A stretch of 50,510 nucleotides of DNA from Sphingomonadaceae bacterium. GTDB taxonomy: Bacteria > Pseudomonadota > Alphaproteobacteria > Sphingomonadales > Sphingomonadaceae. Positions 45,127 through 50,510 of this stretch are shown here, one piece after another. How positions within the stretch are numbered: position 1 is the first letter of the stretch; the number at the start of each line of letters is the position of its first letter. The stretch lies in the NCBI GenBank assembly GCA_024236195.1, contig JACKKZ010000009.1, positions 1 to 50,510 of the forward strand, written 5' to 3'. The notes under the pieces were generated by a model. That model saw only the letters and a program-made list of their open reading frames with translations. It had not been told where the DNA came from and searched no databases. The translations under genes were made by a program, and so were the position numbers.

Positions 45127-47127
45127 ATGACGATCGACCCCTCGCGCATGGTGCCCATGGCAAATGCCATTCGCGCCCTATCGATGGATGCGATCCAGGC
45201 TGCAAATTCAGGGCACCCCGGCATGCCTATGGGGATGGCCGATGTTGCGACCGTCCTTTGGTCGAAATATCTCAAATTCGACCCCTCTTCGCCCAAATGG
45301 CATGATCGCGATCGTTTCGTGCTGAGCGCGGGCCATGGCTCGATGCTGATTTACTCGCTGCTCCACCTCAGTGGTTATGCCGCGCCGACGATGGATGACA
45401 TCCGCAATTTCCGGCAGCTTGGCAGCCCCTGTGCTGGCCACCCGGAGAACTTCCTGCTCGACGGGGTCGAATGCACCACCGGCCCGCTGGGGCAGGGCGT
45501 TGCAATGGCAGTGGGTATGGCGATTGCAGAACGCCAGCTCAACGCGCATTTCGGTGACGATCTGGTCAACCACCGCACCTGGGTGATCGCTGGCGACGGT
45601 TGTCTGATGGAAGGCATCAATCACGAAGCCATCGGTCTTGCCGGTCACCTCAAGCTCGGCCAGCTCAATGTGCTGTGGGATGACAACAACATCACCATCG
45701 ACGGCAGCGCTGATCTCTCGACCAGCGAGGATATTCTTGCGCGGCACCGTGCGGCCGGCTGGCACACAGTCAGTTGCGATGGGCATGACCATGCCGATAT
45801 TGCCCGCGCGATCGAGGATGCGATGGCCGATCCGCGCCCAAGCCTGATCGCCTGCAAGACGATCATCGGTAAGGGTGCGCCAAACAAGCAAGGCACTTCG
45901 GCAACACACGGCGCGCCGCTTGGCGGTGATGAGATTGCCGCTGCACGAGCGGAGCTGGGCTGGGATGCCGAGCCGTTTGTCGTGCCGGACGATATCCTCG
46001 CCGACTGGCGCTCGATCAGCGAGCGGGGCAAGAGCGAGCATTCGGCCTGGATGTCGCGCCTCGATAGCGATGCGGATCGTCGCGCCGAATTCGAAAGCCG
46101 GATGATGCATGTGGTCGATCTCGTCGGTCCGGCGATCGAAGGCCATATTTCCGCACTCGCCACCGAGCCGAAAACCGTTGCCACCCGCAAGGCGTCGGAA
46201 ATGGCGCTTGGTCCGCTGACCGAAAAGCTGCCGCATCTTGTCGGCGGCTCGGCCGATCTTACCGGATCGAGCAACACCAAGACGCCAAGCACCACGCCCT
46301 TCAGTGCCGACGATTATTCGGGCCGTTATCTCTACTACGGCATCCGCGAATTCGGCATGGCTGCCGCGATGAACGGCATGATGCTGCACGGCGGTGTCGT
46401 ACCCTATGGCGGCACTTTCCTGATCTTCAGCGACTATTGCCGCAATGCGATCCGCCTGTCGGCGCTGCAGCAGGTCGGCGTTGTTTATGTAATGACGCAT
46501 GACAGCATCGGGCTGGGCGAAGACGGGCCGACCCACCAGCCGGTCGAGCAGGTGATGAGCCTGCGCCTGATCCCGAACCTCAACGTCTATCGCCCCTGCG
46601 ACACGATCGAGACGGCAGAGTGCTGGGCGCTGGCCTTGCAGACCCCGTCGACCCCTTCGGTGCTGGCTCTTTCGCGACAGAACCTGCCGCAGCTGCGCGG
46701 CGAAGGCGATGCGGACTGGGCGGCGACCTCAAACCGCTGCGCCAAGGGTGCTTATCGCATCCGCGCTGCATCGGCAGGGCGCAAGGTCGTGCTTGCCGCA
46801 ACCGGATCCGAAGTTGCGTTGGCGGTCGAAGTTGCCGAGGCTCTGGAAGGCAAGGGCATTGGCGCGGATGTGGTTTCGGTGCCGTGTGCCGAACTGTTCG
46901 ACGCGCAGGATGCGGCCTATCGTTCGGACATCTTGCCCGCCGATGCGCTCAAGGTTTCGATAGAAGCCGGCGCAACGCTTGGATGGGAACGCTATACCGG
47001 CACGGATGGGATCAACATCGGCCTCGACCGTTTCGGCGCTTCGGCCCCGGCGGAACAGCTGTTCGAGAAATTTGGCTTCACGGCGGACGCAATCGTTCCG
47101 CAAATCCTGAATAAACTCAATTCCTAA
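45127..47127 (+). CDS. tkt: Transketolase
   Basis: ThDP enzyme that moves two-carbon units in the pentose phosphate pathway. The 666-residue protein starts at MTIDPSRM, preceded by an AAGGAG ribosome site; an upstream ATG in frame lacks one. Motifs are NSGHPGMPMGMADV, VLSAGHGSMLIYSLLHL, the ThDP motif WVIAGDGCLMEGINHEAI...DDNNITIDG, EFGMAAAMNGMMLHGG (cofactor-activating Glu), HDSIGLGEDGPTHQPVEQ and the C-terminal WERYTG/GLDRFGASAP. It leads a run with gap and pgk. Confidence 0.96.
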   Translation: MTIDPSRMVPMANAIRALSMDAIQAANSGHPGMPMGMADVATVLWSKYLKFDPSSPKWHDRDRFVLSAGHGSMLIYSLLHLSGYAAPTMDDIRNFRQLGSPCAGHPENFLLDGVECTTGPLGQGVAMAVGMAIAERQLNAHFGDDLVNHRTWVIAGDGCLMEGINHEAIGLAGHLKLGQLNVLWDDNNITIDGSADLSTSEDILARHRAAGWHTVSCDGHDHADIARAIEDAMADPRPSLIACKTIIGKGAPNKQGTSATHGAPLGGDEIAAARAELGWDAEPFVVPDDILADWRSISERGKSEHSAWMSRLDSDADRRAEFESRMMHVVDLVGPAIEGHISALATEPKTVATRKASEMALGPLTEKLPHLVGGSADLTGSSNTKTPSTTPFSADDYSGRYLYYGIREFGMAAAMNGMMLHGGVVPYGGTFLIFSDYCRNAIRLSALQQVGVVYVMTHDSIGLGEDGPTHQPVEQVMSLRLIPNLNVYRPCDTIETAECWALALQTPSTPSVLALSRQNLPQLRGEGDADWAATSNRCAKGAYRIRAASAGRKVVLAATGSEVALAVEVAEALEGKGIGADVVSVPCAELFDAQDAAYRSDILPADALKVSIEAGATLGWERYTGTDGINIGLDRFGASAPAEQLFEKFGFTADAIVPQILNKLNS

Positions 47128-47142
47128 GCAGGAGCATTGAAT

Positions 47143-48150
47143 ATGGCGACCAAGGTTGCAATCAACGGTTTCGGACGTATCGGGCGCCTTGTGGCGCGTG
47201 CCATTCTCGAGCGTGACGATCACGATCTCGAACTCGTCAGCATCAACGACCTGGCCGATACCAAGTCCAACGCCCTGCTGTTCCAGTATGATTCGACCCA
47301 CGGCCGCTTCCCCGGGACGGTCGAGGTTGGCGAAGGTTCGATCACCGTCAACGGCAAGAAGATCGCGGTCACCAGCGAGCGTGATCCCGGCAAGCTGCCG
47401 CATGCTGCGCAGGGCGTCGATATCGCCCTTGAATGCACCGGCTTTTTCCAGAGCCATGACGCGGCCAAGCCTCACCTCGATGCAGGTGCCAAGCGCGTGC
47501 TGATCTCCGCACCGGCGTCGGGCGTGTCTGCAACCATCGTTTATGGCGTCAACCACCAGACGCTGACCAGCGACGATGTGATCGTCTCCAACGCCAGCTG
47601 CACCACCAACTGCCTCTCGCCAGTGGCCAAGGTGCTGCACGACACAGTCGGCATCGAACGTGGTTTCATGACCACGATCCACAGCTACACCAACGACCAG
47701 CGCATGCTCGACCAGATGCATTCCGACATGCGCCGCGCGCGCGGTGGTGCGCAGAACATGATCCCGACCACGACGGGTGCAGCACGCGCCGTCGGCCTCG
47801 TCCTGCCTGAACTCAAGGGCAAGCTCGACGGTTCTTCGGTTCGCGTGCCGACCCCCAATGTCAGCCTGGTTGACCTCGTGTTCACCCCGGGCCGCGATAC
47901 CAGCGCGGAAGAACTGAACGCTGCCCTCAAGGCTGCAGCCGAAGGTGCGATGAAGGGTGTGCTCGACTACACCGACCAGCCGCTGGTTTCGAGCGACTTC
48001 AACCACCATCCGGCAAGCTCGACGGTCGACAGCCTCGAAACCTCGGTCATGGAAGGCAAACTCTGCCGCGTCGTCAGCTGGTACGATAACGAGTGGGGCT
48101 TCTCGAACCGGATGATCGATACCGCGGGTGTAATGGCCGGTCTGATCTGA
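47143..48150 (+). CDS. gap: Glyceraldehyde-3-phosphate dehydrogenase, type I
   Basis: Interconverts glyceraldehyde-3-phosphate and 1,3-bisphosphoglycerate with NAD(P). The 335-residue protein starts with the Rossmann motif VAINGFGRIGRL and carries the active site VSNASCTTNCLSP (nucleophile Cys about residue 153), the following catalytic His in TTIHSYTNDQ, the phosphate-binding TTTGAARAVGLVLPEL and the C-terminal SWYDNEWGFSNRM. An AGGAG-like site (GCAGGAGC) precedes the ATG, 15 nt after tkt. Confidence 0.97.
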   Translation: MATKVAINGFGRIGRLVARAILERDDHDLELVSINDLADTKSNALLFQYDSTHGRFPGTVEVGEGSITVNGKKIAVTSERDPGKLPHAAQGVDIALECTGFFQSHDAAKPHLDAGAKRVLISAPASGVSATIVYGVNHQTLTSDDVIVSNASCTTNCLSPVAKVLHDTVGIERGFMTTIHSYTNDQRMLDQMHSDMRRARGGAQNMIPTTTGAARAVGLVLPELKGKLDGSSVRVPTPNVSLVDLVFTPGRDTSAEELNAALKAAAEGAMKGVLDYTDQPLVSSDFNHHPASSTVDSLETSVMEGKLCRVVSWYDNEWGFSNRMIDTAGVMAGLI

Positions 48151-48170
48151 CTCTCAAACAGGACACCGTG

Positions 48171-48491
48171 ATGCACAATCCAGCTCGTATCTTCGCCCTT
48201 GGCGCGCTGCTGACATTTGCCGGATGTGAGCAGCGTGAAGAGGGGGTGTATGTGCGGGACATTCCTGCGGCAGGCAACCAAGCCTCGTTCGACGAGATTG
48301 CTGAGCAACTTCAGGGCGAAGACCGCTATCTTTGGTCGAATGTGAAGATGCGTATGTCTGCCGCAGACAAACTGGGAATCGAGTCCGCCAGCGTGCGCGA
48401 GGCGATCGAGAACGAGCGTAAACGGGTTGCATGCTCTGATGCGGCATCGGGTCCGACTGAACAGCTCAAATGTAGCAAATGGCCGATCTGA
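48171..48491 (+). CDS. Small putative lipoprotein between gap and pgk
   Basis: A 106-residue product with a short lipoprotein-type signal (MHNPARIFALGALLTFAGC; Cys19 would carry the lipid). It is followed by a charged, mostly helical domain (SFDEIAEQLQGEDRYLWSNV, GIESASVREAIENERKRVAC). Two later cysteines (VACSD and LKCSK) could pair. It lies 20 nt after gap and 13 nt before pgk, so it must be co-transcribed with them although it looks like an envelope protein. No family is recognised. Confidence 0.75.
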   Translation: MHNPARIFALGALLTFAGCEQREEGVYVRDIPAAGNQASFDEIAEQLQGEDRYLWSNVKMRMSAADKLGIESASVREAIENERKRVACSDAASGPTEQLKCSKWPI

Positions 48492-48504
48492 CAAGGATAA
48501 ACTG

Positions 48505-49704
48505 GTGAGCAGCTTCAATACCCTCGACGATCTCGGTGACATCACCGGCAAGGTTGCGCTGGTGCGCGTCGATCTCAACCTGCCGATGCAGGAAGGTCGC
48601 GCGTCCGACGTTACGCGGGTCGAGGCGGTCAAGCCGACCATCCTCGAACTGGCGGATCGCGGGGCCAAGGTCCTGTTGCTCGCCCATTTCGGTCGTCCCA
48701 AGGGCGCGCGCCATTCGACCATGAGCACCAGCATGGTGCAGGGCGATGTCGAGCGCGTGCTCGACCGCGAGATCATGTTCATCCCTGAAGTGATGGGGCC
48801 GGTGGTCGAACAATCGATCGGTATATTGCGCGATGGCGATATCGGCCTGCTCGACAATGTGCGCTTCTGGCCGGGTGAAGAGGCAAACGATGCCGAATTC
48901 GCCAAGGGTATCGCGGCCCATGGCGATTTTTACGTCAACGATGCGTTTTCAGCCGCGCATCGCGCCCACGCATCCACCGAGGGACTCGCGCATGTGCTGC
49001 CAGCCTATGCCGGCCGCGCAATGGAGAAGGAACTGAAGGCACTCGATGCAGCGCTGGGCAATCCGCAAACGCCCGTTGCCGCAGTCGTCGGTGGTGCCAA
49101 GGTTTCGACCAAGCTCGATGTGCTCGAAAACCTCGTCGGCAAGGTCCAGCACCTGATCATCGGCGGTGGCATGGCCAACACATTCCTTGCGGCACGCGGG
49201 GTGGATGTTGGCAAATCGCTGTGCGAGCATGATCTCACTGCGACCGCGAACGCCATCATGGACAAGGCGGATCACGCTGGCTGCACGGTGCATCTGCCCT
49301 ATGACGTCACTGTGGCGAAGGAATTTGCTGCCAACCCGCCCAGCGTGCGCACATGCAACGTCCACGAAGTTGCCGGGGACGAGATGATTCTCGATGTTGG
49401 CCCTTTGGCGGTTGAGGCGCTGGGCGATGTGCTCAAAACTTGCCGGACGCTGGTCTGGAACGGCCCGATGGGGGCATTCGAGATCGAGCCCTTCGACAAT
49501 GCGACCGTTTCGCTCGCCCGCACTGCGGCTGCTCTAACGCAGGACGGTTCGCTCATTTCGGTGGCTGGCGGCGGAGATACGGTTGCAGCGCTCAACCATG
49601 CCGGTGTTGCCGAAGATTTCACTTATATTTCAACCGCTGGCGGCGCTTTCCTCGAATGGATGGAGGGCAAGGCCTTGCCCGGTGTGGCGGCGCTGACAGC
49701 ATGA
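48505..49704 (+). CDS. pgk: Phosphoglycerate kinase
   Basis: Transfers phosphate between 1,3-bisphosphoglycerate and ADP. The 399-residue protein shows ALVRVDLNLPMQEG (substrate-binding RVDxN), LLLAHFGRPKG, FYVNDAFSAAHRAHAST, AAVVGGAKVSTKLDVLENL, LIIGGGMANTFLAARG, VWNGPMGAFEIEPF and SVAGGGDTVAAL (nucleotide loop). The GTG start follows an AAGGA ribosome site; the open frame extends 26 codons upstream into the lipoprotein gene and was not used. The stop overlaps the thioesterase ATG. Confidence 0.96.
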   Translation: MSSFNTLDDLGDITGKVALVRVDLNLPMQEGRASDVTRVEAVKPTILELADRGAKVLLLAHFGRPKGARHSTMSTSMVQGDVERVLDREIMFIPEVMGPVVEQSIGILRDGDIGLLDNVRFWPGEEANDAEFAKGIAAHGDFYVNDAFSAAHRAHASTEGLAHVLPAYAGRAMEKELKALDAALGNPQTPVAAVVGGAKVSTKLDVLENLVGKVQHLIIGGGMANTFLAARGVDVGKSLCEHDLTATANAIMDKADHAGCTVHLPYDVTVAKEFAANPPSVRTCNVHEVAGDEMILDVGPLAVEALGDVLKTCRTLVWNGPMGAFEIEPFDNATVSLARTAAALTQDGSLISVAGGGDTVAALNHAGVAEDFTYISTAGGAFLEWMEGKALPGVAALTA

Positions 49705-50162
49705 GCGAGAACGAAGCCGTTGGTGCAAGCGGCGGGCTGGTGCCGGTAACCGAGGGTGAATGGGCCGGGTGGTCGACCTGGCAAAGCGATGCTTTCGAAC
49801 AACGTGCAGGGCCGTTTTACGAGCGCATCGAGGATGATGGCGGTTATGTGAGCGCCTTCCGCGCCGAACCACGCCATATGAACGGCGCGGGGTTCATGCA
49901 TGGCGGATGCCTGATGACCTTCGCCGATTCTGCGCTTTTCACCATCGCCAGCCGCGAACTGGCTGACAGCCGCGGAGTAACGCTCAATCTCACTTCGGAC
50001 TTCCTCGATCCCGCGCGAGTCGGGCAGATGATGGAGGCACGCGGCAAGGTGGTGCGGGCAGGAGGCAAGACGATCTTCGTAGAGGGATTGATCACTGCTG
50101 ATGGCCAGCCGGTGCTGCGCTTCAACGGCATCATCCGCAAGGTCAGTGGAAAGAGGCAGTAG
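49701..50162 (+). CDS. PaaI-type hotdog-fold thioesterase
   Basis: The 153-residue protein carries the PaaI/YdiI pattern: RHMNGAGFMHGGCLMTFADSALFTIA (HGG with a following Asp as catalytic pair), GVTLNLTSDFLDPARVGQMM and GKVVRAGGKTIFVEGLI. Such enzymes hydrolyse acyl-CoA thioesters; the substrate is unknown. The ATG overlaps the pgk stop (ATGA) and its own stop is followed at once by the next gene, so all three are likely one transcript. Confidence 0.9.
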   Translation: MSENEAVGASGGLVPVTEGEWAGWSTWQSDAFEQRAGPFYERIEDDGGYVSAFRAEPRHMNGAGFMHGGCLMTFADSALFTIASRELADSRGVTLNLTSDFLDPARVGQMMEARGKVVRAGGKTIFVEGLITADGQPVLRFNGIIRKVSGKRQ

Positions 50163-50510
50163 TTGGCCGAAACCCGTGATCTCTTTGCGACTCCCTTCGT
50201 TGTGGACCGGCTGCAGAGTGAGGAGGGGTTGCGCATGCTGCGGGCGGCTATCGACGCCGAAATCGCGCGTGACCGTGATGGGGTGAATATCTCCAACATC
50301 GGTGGCTGGCATTCGAACACGCGGATGCTCGAATGGGGTGGGGAAGCGGCGCGGGCACTCGCACTGAAGGCTATGACCATGGCCGATGCTCAAACTGTGG
50401 ATGCCCGGTCGCCGGAAAACAGCCGTTTTACCTGGCACCCAGAAATGTGGGCGAATGTGTCCGGCAAGGGAAACGCGAACCAGTATCACTACCATCCCGG
50501 CAGCTTCTGG
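50163..50510 (+). CDS. Putative 2OG-Fe(II) oxygenase (partial, runs off window)
   Basis: 116 codons are visible with no stop. The start is a TTG immediately after the stop of the thioesterase gene; the frame has no better start before RDLFATPFVVDRL. Segments INSN-like NISNIGGWHSNTRMLEW and MWANVSGKGNANQYHYHPGSFW resemble the TIGR02466-type putative 2-oxoglutarate/Fe(II) oxygenases, where the terminal His-x-His-Pro stretch supplies the first iron ligand. The rest, including the second ligand His and the 2OG Arg, lies beyond the window. Function is family-level only. Confidence 0.72.
   Translation, partial: MAETRDLFATPFVVDRLQSEEGLRMLRAAIDAEIARDRDGVNISNIGGWHSNTRMLEWGGEAARALALKAMTMADAQTVDARSPENSRFTWHPEMWANVSGKGNANQYHYHPGSFW

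Overview
The window is chromosomal DNA of a high-GC alphaproteobacterium, most likely an Erythrobacteraceae/Sphingomonadales member. The evidence is gene order and family content: the ahcY - DivL-like kinase - tsaE - amgK - murU - addB - addA - trxA run, argJ next to secA, zapA followed by 6S RNA, fau and DUF2842, a branched-chain 2-oxoacid dehydrogenase cluster, and tkt-gap-pgk. Almost everything is core housekeeping. No transposase, integrase, prophage or CRISPR array is visible.

Layout. 1-1000: two Flp-type pilins and a MutT-like Nudix protein. 1019-1286: tRNA-Arg(ACG) whose 3' end and terminator are duplicated. 1508-3741: folE, two small secreted proteins and a peroxiredoxin. 3888-12773: ahcY, a DivL-like kinase, tsaE, amgK, murU and addB. 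From about 4,130 to 10,810 this run is riddled with indels and substitutions although the gene order is intact, so a poor-quality stretch of assembly is much likelier than real decay. 12770-16627: clean addA and trxA. 16768-19219: an inositol-monophosphatase-family enzyme, argJ and a small secreted protein. 19313-28930: secA, tRNA-Asn, nadK, an EAL/degenerate GGDEF protein, mfd and sdhE. 28975-32473: a small membrane protein, recG (with two compensating frameshifts) and a lone A/T-richer AbiJ-like HEPN abortive-infection gene. 33105-36895: a class 3 aldehyde dehydrogenase, LMW protein-tyrosine phosphatase overlapping a CmcJ-like oxidoreductase, a membrane TlpA-like thioredoxin and tRNA-Pro. 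37007-41679: thyA and bkd E1alpha-E1beta-E2 behind a good sigma70-type promoter. 41714-43000: a second noisy patch holding a DUF1801 gene, a secreted protein and a tRNA-Asp lacking one T-stem base. 43047-44919: DUF2842, fau, 6S RNA, a long ZapA and a ZapB-like coiled coil. 45127-50510: tkt, gap, a small lipoprotein, pgk, a PaaI-type thioesterase and the start of a 2OG-Fe(II) oxygenase.

How genes work together. AddAB makes recombinogenic ends, RecG remodels forks and Mfd couples transcription to repair. AmgK and MurU recycle cell-wall MurNAc. ZapA and its small partner serve the Z-ring, and the DivL-like protein belongs to cell-cycle phosphorelays. FolE, ThyA and 5-formyl-THF cyclo-ligase are folate-linked. 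Tkt, Gap and Pgk are central carbon metabolism.

The least ordinary signals are the AbiJ-like defence gene beside a repeat-rich spacer, two families of intergenic palindromic elements whose four copies all sit between convergent genes, the duplicated tRNA-Arg 3' end, and a tyrosine in place of the phospho-accepting histidine in the DivL-like protein. I did not find a convincing new multi-gene system.
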